A stretch of DNA of 33,472 nt from positions 1-33,472 of the forward strand of contig CALLIL010000044.1 in the NCBI GenBank assembly GCA_938009755.1, written 5' to 3'. Shown one piece after another: positions 10,201 through 18,088 of the stretch (position 1 is the first letter of the stretch; each line of letters opens with the position of its first letter). The notes below the pieces were generated by a model that saw only the letters and a list, made by a program, of their open reading frames with translations, was not told the origin of the DNA and searched no databases. Both the position numbers and the translations under genes were made by a program. The DNA is from an uncultured Marinomonas sp. (GTDB lineage Bacteria; Pseudomonadota; Gammaproteobacteria; Pseudomonadales; Marinomonadaceae).

Positions 10201-10259
10201 AAGCGGAAATTTGCAGTCCTGTCTTCTTAGACCCAAAAGGAGAACGTCAACATGTCTGA
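7242..10259 (+). CDS. soxA: Sarcosine oxidase, alpha subunit
   Basis: This 1005-residue alpha subunit binds NAD+ and tetrahydrofolate. The N-terminal part (about 1-110) is a ferredoxin-like fold without cluster cysteines. A pyridine-nucleotide-disulphide-type domain follows, with MVVGAGPAGLVAALTAARGG near residue 175. The C-terminal third, from about residue 640, is a GcvT-like aminomethyl/folate domain (GILDASTLGKIDIQGKDA, then FTGELSFEINV). That domain receives the methylene group released from sarcosine as 5,10-methylene-THF. Length agrees with known alpha subunits. It overlaps soxD by 4 nt and soxG by 8 nt, so the operon is tightly coupled. Confidence 0.96.
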   Translation: MTQQNRLVSGGRIDRSETLTFTYNGKKYQGHKGDTLASAMLANGIDVVARSFKYSRPRGIIASGAEEPNAVLQLGATEATQVPNVRATQQELFDGLVSASTNGWPSVDTDVMSLVGKVGGKMMPPGFYYKTFMFPESLWDTYESMIRKAAGIGRAPKEHDPDTYDAINQHCDVMVVGAGPAGLVAALTAARGGARVIIADEQNEFGGSLLDSSEQLDGKPASEWIRSIVEELSTFDDVLLLPRSTVNGYHDHNFLTIHERCSDHLADIAPVNSVRQRMHRVRAKWVVLATGAHERPLVYANNDVPGCMISGAVSAYINRYGVVPGNELVVMTTNDYGYQAAIDWANAGRTVAAIVDTRTESKGDRAETARQLGLNIITGSAVIDVQGSKRVTGVSIAPLDESGTKVTGSITKLKVDTVATSGGWSPVVHLSCHTGSRPVWDDSVVGFLPGPTIQKQLTAGGINGQYETSVALQEGLDAGLQALTNIGLEAVELVLPRVEQLTMTAPMILFHIPHIKPTSQAPKQFVDYQTDVTAAGIEIACREGFEAIEHVKRYTAMGFGTDQGKLGNINGMAVAAKALNKTIPETGTTVFRPNYTPIAFGAITGRHCGGLFEPERYTAMHKWHVEQGALFEDVGQWKRPWYYPKGNETMQDTLNRECLAVRDSVGILDASTLGKIDIQGKDAREFLGRVYTNAWAKLGVGKCRYGLMAGEDGMIFDDGVTACLAENHFLMTTTTGGAAHVLEWLEIYHQTEWPELEVYFTSVTDHWSTMTISGPNSRKLLEKLTDYDVSKENFAFMDWKAATVAGVPARVFRISFTGELSFEINVQANYGMQVWNAVIEAGKEFNITPYGTETMHVLRAEKGFIIVGQDTDGSVHAYDLGMPWAVSMQKPFSFIGKRGMQREDCVRPDRKQLVGLKTIDPNVVLPEGSQGVFDPKAPIPMPLVGHITSSYWSANLNRSIAMGFVKGGLDKMGEKVFYPLADGRVIEAEICSPVFLDPKGERQHV

Positions 10260-10917
10260 TGCCGTTGTAGAAAATATAAAAATGAAGGTGGTTGCGAATC
10301 AACTGCCTGAAGACAGTGAAAAAATCCATTCAATGGCTGAAAGCCCGTTGCATCATGTGGATTTAGCCAGCCTTGCAAAGCAAGGTTTGCAAGAAGGCGG
10401 TGTGCATTTTTGTGAAAAGCCGTTAATGGGATTGCTGACATTACGTTGTCACCCATCGGCGAAGCAGAAAACCGCGATCAAGTCGTTATTGGGTGTCGCC
10501 TTACCAATGGAGCCTCTCACGTCCGCAACAAAAGGCGATGTGACTGTTCGTTGGATTTCACCTGATGAATGGTTGATTACGCTGTCTGGCGATAAAGCGT
10601 TTGATCTAGAAAGCCGTTTCCAAGACAAGCTGGAAGGGCATTATTCTTTGGTCAATATCAGCGGTGGCACAACGGTGTTTGAGTTGTCTGGTAAGGATGC
10701 TATGAATGTGTTGAAGAAATCCACCACCATTGATTTCCACAGCAAGGTATTTCCTACCGACAAAGTGGTTTCAACGTTATTCGCGAAAAGCTCTGCCATC
10801 ATTCGACGATTAGATGAACAGCGTTTTGAGCTTGTCGTTCGTCGAAGCTTTTCTGACTACATTTGGTTGTGGATTCAAGATGCCAGTAAGGAATACGGTT
10901 TAGTGGTCGACGCGTAA
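10252..10917 (+). CDS. soxG: Sarcosine oxidase, gamma subunit
   Basis: This 221-residue gamma subunit of heterotetrameric sarcosine oxidase is structurally related to the GcvT/folate-binding domain of the alpha subunit but is not known to be catalytic. The order B-D-A-G and the 8-nt overlap with soxA make the assignment firm. Segments such as VRWISPDEWLITL and VNISGGTTVFELSG are typical. AAAGGAGA inside the end of soxA serves as ribosome site. A strong terminator follows, so purU and glyA, often linked to this operon elsewhere, are not part of it here. Confidence 0.93.
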   Translation: MSDAVVENIKMKVVANQLPEDSEKIHSMAESPLHHVDLASLAKQGLQEGGVHFCEKPLMGLLTLRCHPSAKQKTAIKSLLGVALPMEPLTSATKGDVTVRWISPDEWLITLSGDKAFDLESRFQDKLEGHYSLVNISGGTTVFELSGKDAMNVLKKSTTIDFHSKVFPTDKVVSTLFAKSSAIIRRLDEQRFELVVRRSFSDYIWLWIQDASKEYGLVVDA

Positions 10918-10942
10918 CGTCGTTTGGTCTGCTTATGTTATC

Positions 10943-10975
10943 AAGGCTAACCGTTGATCGGTTGGCCTTTTTTTT
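10943..10975 (+). terminator. Rho-independent terminator of soxBDAG
   Basis: The arms 10943-10953 (AAGGCTAACCG) and 10959-10969 (CGGTTGGCCTT) form an 11-bp stem with one G-U pair and a 5-nt loop, followed by a run of eight T (10968-10975). It lies 26 nt after the soxG stop. Confidence 0.92.
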
Positions 10976-11119
10976 AGTTGACGGTTTCCATTCGTCATCG
11001 TTATTTTTGACGTTCTGTTCATAATGCATGGCTGTACCAATGCTGAGCCATGTAATACTATGCTTGCAACGAAAACGGTATAGAAAAACACGATACTTGA
11101 ATAAACAGAGAACCAATCT

Positions 11120-12601
11120 ATGTCCAGTTACGAACAACTCACTGCTCACTATCAAACGATTAGCCACTTTAATCATGCTCAAGCTATGTTAGGTTGGGAC
11201 GCTGCTGCGAATATGCCAACAGGCGGCAACGAAGCTCGCTCAAACGCCATGGCGGAGCTCTCTGTTCATGTACACCGTTTATCAACTCAGCCACAACTTG
11301 CTGAATGGTTCGATAAAGCGGAAAACGAAAGCTTAACCACAGAACAAACCGCCAGCTTGCGAGAAATGAAACGCCAATGGTTACAAGCAACACTTTTGCC
11401 AGAAGACTTAGTTCAAGCGCAATCTAAAGCAGGCTCAAAATGTGAGCACGCATGGCGTTCACAGCGTCAAGAAAATGACTGGACAGGCTTTGCGAAAAAC
11501 TGGCAAGAAGTGGTTGCCTTGTCTCGTGAAGAAGCGGGTATTCGAGGCGAAGCGCTCGGCCTGACGTCCTATGATGCCATGCTTGATAAATTCGAACCGG
11601 GCACGACGACGGCGTCGCTTGATGTACTTTTTTCAGAGGTGAAAACGTGGTTACCAGAGCTGATTGAGAAAGCACTGGAAAAACAAAAAACAGAATCCAT
11701 CATAATGCCATCGGGCACTTACCCAACAGCGGCACAAAAGTCATTGGGTTTGGAAATCATGAAATTATTAAAGTTTGATTTCGACCACGGCCGACTTGAC
11801 CAAAGTGTGCACCCATTTTGTGGTGGTGTGCCATCCGACGTACGTATCACAACACGTTATGATGAAAGCGATTTTGTACAAGCCTTGATGGGCATCGTTC
11901 ACGAAACTGGCCACGCTCGTTACGAGCAAGGTCTACCCAAAGTGTTTTCTGGCTTGCCTGTTGGCGAAGCTCGCTCCATGGGGATTCATGAATCTCAATC
12001 TCTGTTCTTTGAAATGCAAATTGGCCGCAGCAAAGAATTCATCACTCATTTATCTCGTTTGTCAGGTGATGCTTTTAACGCTCAAAAAGACCCAGTGTTT
12101 GATGAAGACAACCTTTATAAACTCTACACACGAGTGGATAAAAGCTTTATTCGAGTGGACGCCGACGAACTGACTTACCCAGCGCACGTGATCCTGCGTT
12201 ATGAAATAGAGCGTGACTTGATCAACGGCGTGATTGAACACACCGACGTGCCAGACATTTGGGATGAAAAAATGAAAGCGTCTCTTGGTATTACAACCAA
12301 AGACAACTACAAAAACGGCTGCATGCAGGATATTCACTGGACAGATGGCGCCTTCGGCTATTTCCCATCTTACACGCTGGGTGCCATGTACGCCGCCCAA
12401 TACAAAGCCACTATGAAAAACACAGTCGACATAGAAGCGGCTATTAAAAGCGGAGACCTAAGCCCAATCTTCCAGTGGCTCAGCGACAACATCTGGTCAC
12501 AAGCCTCACTTCATACTACAGATGAATTAGTGAAACGTGCCACGGGTGAAATACTCAATGCAGAGCACTTTAAGAGGCATCTAGAAGGGCGGTATTTGTA
12601 A
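11120..12601 (+). CDS. M32-family metallocarboxypeptidase (Taq type)
   Basis: This 493-residue soluble zinc carboxypeptidase releases C-terminal residues from peptides. The metal motif HExxH is present as HETGHARYEQGLP, with a downstream Glu in MGIHESQSLFFEMQ as the expected third ligand. Other family marks are HPFCGGVPSDVRITTRYDE and DELTYPAHVILRYEIE. Length matches Thermus and Bacillus members. It is preceded by the sox terminator and a 140-bp gap, so it is probably transcribed alone. Nothing ties it functionally to the betaine genes. Confidence 0.93.
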   Translation: MSSYEQLTAHYQTISHFNHAQAMLGWDAAANMPTGGNEARSNAMAELSVHVHRLSTQPQLAEWFDKAENESLTTEQTASLREMKRQWLQATLLPEDLVQAQSKAGSKCEHAWRSQRQENDWTGFAKNWQEVVALSREEAGIRGEALGLTSYDAMLDKFEPGTTTASLDVLFSEVKTWLPELIEKALEKQKTESIIMPSGTYPTAAQKSLGLEIMKLLKFDFDHGRLDQSVHPFCGGVPSDVRITTRYDESDFVQALMGIVHETGHARYEQGLPKVFSGLPVGEARSMGIHESQSLFFEMQIGRSKEFITHLSRLSGDAFNAQKDPVFDEDNLYKLYTRVDKSFIRVDADELTYPAHVILRYEIERDLINGVIEHTDVPDIWDEKMKASLGITTKDNYKNGCMQDIHWTDGAFGYFPSYTLGAMYAAQYKATMKNTVDIEAAIKSGDLSPIFQWLSDNIWSQASLHTTDELVKRATGEILNAEHFKRHLEGRYL

Positions 12602-12605
12602 CGCC

Positions 12606-12648
12606 TTAAAGAGGTCAGGTTCTTTGTTTAAGGGGCTGATCTCTTTAA
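12606..12648. terminator. Imperfect hairpin between convergent genes, possible terminator
   Basis: The arms 12606-12618 (TTAAAGAGGTCAG) and 12636-12648 (CTGATCTCTTTAA) pair over 13 bp with one wobble and a 17-nt loop. The right arm lies inside the end of the convergent amine-oxidase gene. No clear T-run follows on the plus strand, so termination efficiency is uncertain. Confidence 0.45.
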
Positions 12649-13752
12649 ATCTATATAGGCTTTTACACCGTCAGTGGCAGCTTCAATCGCTCCAGCAACA
12701 TAACCAGGGAATTGAGCTGACCATTCACTTCCCACACCGATTATTTTACCTGCCCACGGGCCGCTATTGGCCGTCGTTTCAGGTGCTCTGCCATGTTCAT
12801 TGATGTTATTAAAATCAAGTTGTGTCGCTGTATATTGATCTTGTGCCCAGTCTTTTAATACCGTTAGCTTTGGGTTAGTTGCTTGCTCACCAAACAGTCG
12901 CGTTAATTGATTTAAGCAATGGCTTTTTAATTCATCGTGAGTAACTTGTTGTCGAACAGTTGCTGGCACACCGAGAAAGCCAAATAAAGCTGCACTGCCA
13001 TTTGGCATAGACGCATCGTGGATTTCTACCATTGGACCAAGTCTACTTTGAGCGCTGCCAGAAAGCCCATCATCACGCCAAAACGGTTTATCGTACACAG
13101 CAACATACTTTGCGTGTGCCGCCATCCATGTCGCAGTATTACGCCATTGGTTTGTTAACACGGTTGGGAGTGATGGTGTAAATTCGATGGTATTTTCAAT
13201 CACTCGTGGAGGCAATGCTAATAAGACGTGCTGTACTGCTACTGAATCTGTCTTTGTTGTATTTTTGTCTTGGCTTTCTTGGTAGTGAATCGTGATATCG
13301 CCGTCTAGATTTTGAATCTTACGTACAACTTTGCCTAGCATAATATGCTGGTTTTTTAAGTGTGATCGAAGCTTGTTAATAAGAGCCATCATCCCACCAG
13401 ATAGACGGACCGATTCTGGAGACGCCATAAAGCCTTCTGTGGCGATAGGTGCTTCATGCTGTGAACGTTCTATCAGCATATTACCAGTATCGTATTGGGT
13501 AAAACGGGCTAACTCGAGCTCTGTTATTAGGTCGTCTAGTTGTCTCTGGAAATCTGGCCAGAACCAAGTAGGGCCAAGGTCAACCGTATCAATATTTGAG
13601 TTTGGATCGACCGACACGCTATTGATTCGACCGCCTAACTGAGTGCGAGCTTCCAATAAAACATAATCCGTGATGCCATGTTTTTCTAGCAAGTAAGCAG
13701 CGTAAAGGCCGCTGAGCCCACCACCAATAATGGCGACTTTTTTGTTGTTCAT
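12628..13752 (-). CDS. FAD-dependent flavin amine oxidase-like protein
   Basis: This 374-residue flavoprotein belongs to the monoamine oxidase/polyamine oxidase superfamily. The FAD-binding start is KVAIIGGGLSGLYAAYLLEK (residues 5-24), then LLEARTQLGGRI, the arginine-glycine pair typical of the family. The C-terminal FAD segment is KIIGVGSEWSAQFPGYVAGA. It is shorter than most amine oxidases (about 450 residues) but both ends are present, so I see no truncation. The substrate is unknown. An amine or amino-acid role would suit the neighbourhood, but that is inference. Confidence 0.8.
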   Translation of the reverse strand: MNNKKVAIIGGGLSGLYAAYLLEKHGITDYVLLEARTQLGGRINSVSVDPNSNIDTVDLGPTWFWPDFQRQLDDLITELELARFTQYDTGNMLIERSQHEAPIATEGFMASPESVRLSGGMMALINKLRSHLKNQHIMLGKVVRKIQNLDGDITIHYQESQDKNTTKTDSVAVQHVLLALPPRVIENTIEFTPSLPTVLTNQWRNTATWMAAHAKYVAVYDKPFWRDDGLSGSAQSRLGPMVEIHDASMPNGSAALFGFLGVPATVRQQVTHDELKSHCLNQLTRLFGEQATNPKLTVLKDWAQDQYTATQLDFNNINEHGRAPETTANSGPWAGKIIGVGSEWSAQFPGYVAGAIEAATDGVKAYIDLKRSAP

Positions 13753-13920
13753 ACTTATGTTCGTTCTAAGGTGTGTGATGGGACAAATTATAAAGCATTT
13801 GTTAGCTTCTGTCTGATCGAGGCAATTGTATGGACTTCCTAGAATTTGCTAGACAGTCGTCTCTTTTTAAGTGTGAATGTAAGTTTTTGTTTCAAATGTA
13901 TACGTACATCAAGATTAACT

Positions 13921-13965
13921 TTAAACGGTCGTTTAATTGACGTAGTCTAGGCATAAAATTTACAC
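13921..13965 (+). promoter_or_regulatory. Candidate promoter and dyad upstream of the chemoreceptor
   Basis: A 7-bp-arm dyad TTAAACG-GT-CGTTTAA (13921-13936) abuts a good -35 box TTGACG (13937-13942). A weaker -10 such as TTTACA lies 16 bp further on. A second short dyad, ATGTA-TACG-TACAT, lies at about 13897-13910. No sigma-28 flagellar promoter is recognisable. The dyads are seen; their roles are inferred. Confidence 0.35.
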
Positions 13966-13992
13966 CTTATTGAGCCTGGAGAATAATGGAAT

Positions 13993-15852
13993 ATGCAATT
14001 TAAATATAAATTAGCCAGTGTAGTGGCTATATTAATTTTATTAACTGTAAGCTTGCTTTCTATAAAACAATTCTTAACAGTAAAGTCGAATATTTTTTCA
14101 ACGATTGATCAAAGTCTTAACGATATTATTGGTAACGTCACGAGCAGTATTGAAGGGGAAATGCGAGGAAAAGTTCAACTTGCTCAATATATTAGCGATC
14201 AAATAGTATTAGATATTACCAGTGGTAATATATCAAATGCCATTAACTCTATAGTGGTAAAGAATTCATTTTTATTGGCTGGTGGTGGACTCGAGGCTGA
14301 TGGCAAACTTATTAGTAATCAATCTTCTTCCATTAATGAAGATGTTAGAAACCTTCCTTGGTACAAAGAAGCAAAACAAAATCAAGGCGTATTTGTGACA
14401 ACGCCATATATGGACCCAAAATCAAACGAAACGATTATTTCTATTGCCGCACCGCTAAGAAAAAATGGAGAGTTTTTAGGGGCAATATTTTTTAATATAG
14501 ATCTTGAAATGCTTGCTTCGGTTACTAATAAAGTAAAAATGTTTGGAGCTGGTTATATTCAACTCGTTTCAAAAGAGGGTGTTATTATTGCTCACCCTGA
14601 TACAGAAAAAAACGGTCAAAACTTTAATAGTTACCACTCGGATATTAAAGTCGAAGAAAAGTTACAGATTAAATATATTGACGGCGTAGAGTTTGGCTTT
14701 AATTTCTTTAAAATTGCAAATCAAGATTGGTATGTAAGCTCTGTTTTAGACCATACTATTGCGTTTGGTGCGATAACAGAGACCAAAAACAATGCCATTA
14801 TTTATTCAATCGTAGCGCTGATAGCAAGTATCGCTATATTCCTTGTATTGATTACTAAACTGATGAAACCAATTGGTTTGATTAATACGGCTATTCAAGA
14901 CATTGCATCAGGTAAAGGTGACTTAACTAAACGTCTTAGTACACAAACAGATCCTGAATTTGCTGAATTAGCAAAAGGTTTTAATACGTTTACCGGGAAC
15001 CTACAAGGTGAGGTCAAATCTCTTAGAGAGATAGGTGAAGATATTCTTGCAAGTGCCGCTGAAACGACACAGAGTACAGAGCATTCAACTCAAGCATTGT
15101 CTAATCAAGTAGAAGAGCTTGAACAATTAGCGACCGCAATGCATGAAATGTCGATGACATCGGTTGATATGGCAAAAAATGCACAGAGCGCAGCAAAAGC
15201 TGCTAGAGAGGCGGATGAGTCTTCTCAACAAGGTTCTCTTGTCGTAAATCACACAAAAGAGTTTATTAATAACTTATCCATTAGTATTGATGATGCCGTT
15301 ACTCAAGTAGAATCTTTAAAAAACTCTACAGACAGTATCGAATCTGTATTACAAGTGATTAATGACATTGCTGATCAGACCAATTTATTGGCTTTAAATG
15401 CGGCAATTGAAGCCGCTAGAGCGGGTGAGCATGGTCGAGGTTTTGCGGTAGTCGCAGATGAGGTGAGAATGCTGGCGCAGCGTACTCAAGTCTCGACAAC
15501 TGAAATTAAAAATATGATCGAACAGTTACAGGCGGGTGCAAGCTCCGTTGCTCATGCCATGTCTAGCAGTAAAGATGCGGCGAAAGAGACGGTATTGAAA
15601 GCTCAAGAAGCAGACCAATCTTTGAGCGAAATTAAAAATGCGATACAACAAATTACAGATATGAACATGCAAATAGCATCGGCAGCCGAAGAGCAAAGTC
15701 TAGTGTCTGAGGAAATTAATACAAACACTCAGAGAATCAGGGATATTTCGGAAGAAGTCACTCAGAACGCACAGAGTAACCGTGATGCGATGAGTGAGCA
15801 AAGCGCAAGAGCCGTTCAGCAGAATAATATTTTGAACCGCTTTATCGTTTAA
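13993..15852 (+). CDS. Methyl-accepting chemotaxis protein with dCache-type sensor
   Basis: This 619-residue transmembrane chemoreceptor has TM1 at about residues 7-25 and TM2 at about 267-290. The periplasmic region between them reads like a dCache_1 domain, with [20 protein letters not shown], then [10 protein letters not shown] and [17 protein letters not shown] linker follows ([20 protein letters not shown]). The cytoplasmic coiled-coil has its conserved tip near residue 455: [20 protein letters not shown], then [18 protein letters not shown]. No CheR-tethering pentapeptide is seen at the C terminus. The residue two before the Trp of PWY is Leu. In amino-acid-binding dCache receptors I recall an Arg there, so the ligand may not be a plain amino acid. 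The 5' half is more AT-rich than its neighbours. Confidence 0.9.
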   Translation: MQFKYKLASVVAILILLTVSLLSIKQFLTVKSNIFSTIDQSLNDIIGNVTSSIEGEMRGKVQLAQYISDQIVLDITSGNISNAINSIVVKNSFLLAGGGLEADGKLISNQSSSINEDVRNLPWYKEAKQNQGVFVTTPYMDPKSNETIISIAAPLRKNGEFLGAIFFNIDLEMLASVTNKVKMFGAGYIQLVSKEGVIIAHPDTEKNGQNFNSYHSDIKVEEKLQIKYIDGVEFGFNFFKIANQDWYVSSVLDHTIAFGAITETKNNAIIYSIVALIASIAIFLVLITKLMKPIGLINTAIQDIASGKGDLTKRLSTQTDPEFAELAKGFNTFTGNLQGEVKSLREIGEDILASAAETTQSTEHSTQALSNQVEELEQLATAMHEMSMTSVDMAKNAQSAAKAAREADESSQQGSLVVNHTKEFINNLSISIDDAVTQVESLKNSTDSIESVLQVINDIADQTNLLALNAAIEAARAGEHGRGFAVVADEVRMLAQRTQVSTTEIKNMIEQLQAGASSVAHAMSSSKDAAKETVLKAQEADQSLSEIKNAIQQITDMNMQIASAAEEQSLVSEEINTNTQRIRDISEEVTQNAQSNRDAMSEQSARAVQQNNILNRFIV

Positions 15853-15865
15853 AGTATGAAATATG

Positions 15866-15903
15866 ATTAATAATGGGAGAGGGTTTTCTTTCCCATTATT
15901 AAT
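15866..15903. terminator. Long hairpin between convergent MCP and DUF1348 genes
   Basis: The arms 15866-15878 (ATTAATAATGGGA) and 15891-15903 (TCCCATTATTAAT) pair perfectly over 13 bp. Three further pairs towards the loop are possible. It lies 14 nt after the MCP stop and 16 nt before the end of the opposing gene. Tails are only moderately T-rich, so it is best called a probable bidirectional terminator. Confidence 0.65.
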
Positions 15904-15918
15904 AGTTGAGATAACTTA

Positions 15919-16395
15919 TCAAAAACCAAAGTCACTTAGACTTGGGTGATCATCAGGACGACGGCCTAGAGGCCAATGAAACTTTCTATCTTCTTCACAG
16001 ATAGGCTGTTCATTAATGGATGCATGGCGGTTTGCCATGTAGCCGTTCTCATCAAACTCCCAGTTTTCATTACCATAAGCACGGAACCAGTTACCGCTGT
16101 CATCATGGTACTCATAGGCGTAGCGAACAGCGATGCGGTTATTATCATAAGCCCAGAGTTCTTTAATGAGTCTATAGTCTAATTCTTTTGTCCATTTTCG
16201 AGTTAAGAAAGCTTCAATTTCTTCACGGCCTTTGGGGAATTCTGCTCGATTTCGCCATTGACTATCAGCGGTGTAAGCCAGTGCAACTTTTGCTGGATTT
16301 CGACCATTCCAGCCATCTTCAGCCAGACGTACTTTTTCTGTGGCACTTTCCTTGGTGAAAGGTGGAAGTGGGTGGCGCGGAGTTTCTTGACTCAT
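15919..16395 (-). CDS. NTF2-like fold protein, DUF1348 family
   Basis: This 158-residue protein is of the nuclear-transport-factor-2-like superfamily, in the branch annotated as DUF1348. Segments seen are [37 protein letters not shown] and [20 protein letters not shown]. Such proteins form small alpha+beta cones that bind or turn over small molecules, but this branch has no established reaction that I know. It has its own intergenic region with two palindromes (16434-16472) and convergent neighbours, so it is likely monocistronic. Confidence 0.82.
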   Translation of the reverse strand: MSQETPRHPLPPFTKESATEKVRLAEDGWNGRNPAKVALAYTADSQWRNRAEFPKGREEIEAFLTRKWTKELDYRLIKELWAYDNNRIAVRYAYEYHDDSGNWFRAYGNENWEFDENGYMANRHASINEQPICEEDRKFHWPLGRRPDDHPSLSDFGF

Positions 16396-16433
16396 AAAAA
16401 TACCCTCATAATTGAATTAAAACGCTCTTAACC

Positions 16434-16472
16434 TAGTGTTAGACACTAAAAAATAAGACCATAACTTATGGT
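16434..16472. promoter_or_regulatory. Two palindromes upstream of the DUF1348 gene
   Basis: TAGTGT-TAG-ACACTA (16434-16448) and ACCATAA-C-TTATGGT (16458-16472) are perfect inverted repeats with 6- and 7-bp arms. They lie 39 to 77 bp upstream of the ATG at 16395. Position and symmetry suggest operators; the second has the compact shape used by MerR-type regulators. No regulator gene is adjacent. Confidence 0.45.
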
Positions 16473-16680
16473 ATAAAGTTCTTAATATGGATTAAAAAAT
16501 AGCAATTGCCTTGTTGTTACTTTCTTTTCCTACTGGCTGAGATTTACGCAGTAATAGTGAATATCGAACGTATTAGAACTGGTGTATTTCCCGTTTAGGA
16601 TACACTTGTAATGAGGGCTACGGTTGAATGGATTTTCTGAGGTGCGGTTTGATCGATTAAGATGAAAAATGTTCAGAAAT

Positions 16681-16708
16681 AAAAAAAGAGCCATTCGGCT
16701 CTTTTTTT
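16681..16708. terminator. Terminator of ompK (bidirectional shape)
   Basis: AAAAAAAGAGCC (16681-16692), a 4-nt loop, and GGCTCTTTTTTT (16697-16708) form a perfect 12-bp hairpin with A-tract and T-tract. It lies just past the ompK stop on the minus strand. Confidence 0.9.
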
Positions 16709-16727
16709 ATTATGTCTTATAGAGCAC

Positions 16728-17516
16728 TTAGAACTTGTATGTCATCGCTACATAATGAGAGATGCCAGAAGATTTGAATGCTTCAGAATCTTCGATACCG
16801 TAAACGTCTTGGTAAAGTTTTAAGCCATAACCAACAGAGTAACGATCTGAGTGCCAGTAAAGGCCTTGGAAAGTAGCGCCACCAGAGGTTGCTGATACAT
16901 ACTCGCTGTCCATACCGAATTGGTAATCAATGTAACCTTGGTAAGACAGGAATGAACCATTTTCAAAGAATGTGAATGGTTTGAACCAGTTCATAGAGAA
17001 TTGGTAGCCATTTAAGCCATCACGAGAACCAAAGCTTTGATCGTGTAATGCATAAAGGTTCATGCCAACTTTACCTAACCAAGGTAGGTTCACATCAGAG
17101 CCTAAACCAACAAACGTATTATTTGTTCCATTTTGGCCGCCATCTAAGCTTAAGATAGTAGAGATGTAAAGCTCTTGAACAGCACCGAAAGACAAGTCAC
17201 TACCAGTGATAGCGTCTAATGAGAAACGAGGAGCTAATTTAAGGAAGATTTTATCACTGTTCGCTTTGTCGCTGTCTTCACTTGAAGCAAGATTGAAAAT
17301 ATCAACATAGCCATATAAGTCAACAATACCTGAGCGTCCACCAAATTCCATCTCTAAGTAATCATGAGTGGACTCACCTGGTAGTTCATCAATAGCGTAC
17401 ATTAAGTTGAATTGACTCCACGAGTAATCGTTCTTATGGATATCGTCAGAGTAATCTGCCGCTAATGCGCTGCCAGCAAGCAAGATGCTGGATAGACCTA
17501 AAATTGCCTTTTTCAC
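16728..17516 (-). CDS. ompK: OmpK / Tsx-family outer-membrane channel
   Basis: This outer-membrane beta-barrel of 262 residues is related to the nucleoside channel Tsx. The wording DYSWSQFNLMYAIDELPGES, THDYLEMEFGGRSGIVDLYG and the C-terminal ISHYVAMTYKF with terminal Phe are typical of Vibrio OmpK. The start is GTG at 17516. GGGGAC (17523-17528) lies upstream, and the product opens with a clean signal peptide, VKKAILGLSSILLAGSALA, cleaved near residue 19. The longer in-frame extension to 17675 would bury that signal peptide and is rejected. The family is linked to nucleoside uptake and, in vibrios, to phage adsorption. The upstream region contains A-tract/GTGC repeats also seen upstream of the purine permease. 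Confidence 0.88.
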   Translation of the reverse strand: MKKAILGLSSILLAGSALAADYSDDIHKNDYSWSQFNLMYAIDELPGESTHDYLEMEFGGRSGIVDLYGYVDIFNLASSEDSDKANSDKIFLKLAPRFSLDAITGSDLSFGAVQELYISTILSLDGGQNGTNNTFVGLGSDVNLPWLGKVGMNLYALHDQSFGSRDGLNGYQFSMNWFKPFTFFENGSFLSYQGYIDYQFGMDSEYVSATSGGATFQGLYWHSDRYSVGYGLKLYQDVYGIEDSEAFKSSGISHYVAMTYKF

Positions 17517-18088
17517 AAGTATGTCCCCTTTATCATTTGTCATGTAGATATGATGTAACCGTTTGGTCAGGTTTGGGATATTACATACTTTTTCAGGCGG
17601 TGCAATCTTATGAGAAAAGTTTTTCAAATTAAATTTTATTGCACAAAAAAGGTATGAATTGCAGATCTTGTGCACTTTTTCGGTGTTTTTAGTAAAACCT
17701 TTTAAAATATAACTCTTTGGTCAATTTTTTGGTTTTGTGGTGGTTTGTGTAACTTTTCGCGCACCTTTTTGGTGCTTTATAGGAAATAGACAATAAGGTC
17801 TGGTTTATGCGCTTTTCTGCCTCCTAAATGAGGTTTTTTTATGTTTTTTAATGACTTTCCAACTGATGAAGTATGGATGTTCGTTGCCCTATGATTTTTT
17901 GATCAAAGAAAGAGACGAGATGTATTTTCCTGTCTCTGAATCTGAACCTTACTCAGGTCTTCATTTTTGAATTAAAAATGAAGACCTTTTGCATATTTGC
18001 TTTTTTATCTTCAAATAGCGAGTTATAGGTAAGCACAGCCATGTCGAATTAAATCCACAATCAGCTGTTGAATATTAAATAGAGTGGC
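17517..18088. other. Long gene-free region between ompK and gcvT
   Basis: This 572-bp AT-rich region carries no large ORF. It contains the ompK leader and promoter, motif copies GTGCACTTTTTCGGTG (17670-17685) and GCACCTTTTTGGTGC (17761-17775), and a dyad TGCACAA/TTGTGCA (17640-17646 and 17668-17674). There is also a 17-codon mini-ORF on the plus strand (17841-17894), with no ribosome site I can defend, and a strong hairpin at 17955-17987. A small RNA is possible, but no promoter stands out. Confidence 0.5.
17955..17990 (+). terminator. Strong orphan hairpin with T-tail
   Basis: The arms 17955-17968 (AGGTCTTCATTTTT) and 17974-17987 (AAAAATGAAGACCT) are a perfect 14-bp inverted repeat with a 5-nt loop, followed on the plus strand by TTT. 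No plus-strand gene lies upstream. It could end gcvT transcripts on the minus strand, but the T-run is on the plus side, which points to an unrecognised short transcript. Confidence 0.65.

Larger units (their letters stand above)
16396..16727. other. Gene-free stretch between DUF1348 and ompK
   Basis: This 332-bp stretch holds no convincing coding sequence. It contains the upstream region of the DUF1348 gene with two dyads, and the terminator that closes ompK. The middle (about 16480-16670) shows nothing I can assign. Confidence 0.6.

Noticed and set aside
17517-17675. 53-residue upstream extension of ompK
   Set aside because: It would place a clear signal peptide in the middle of the protein; the GTG at 17516 has a good ribosome site.
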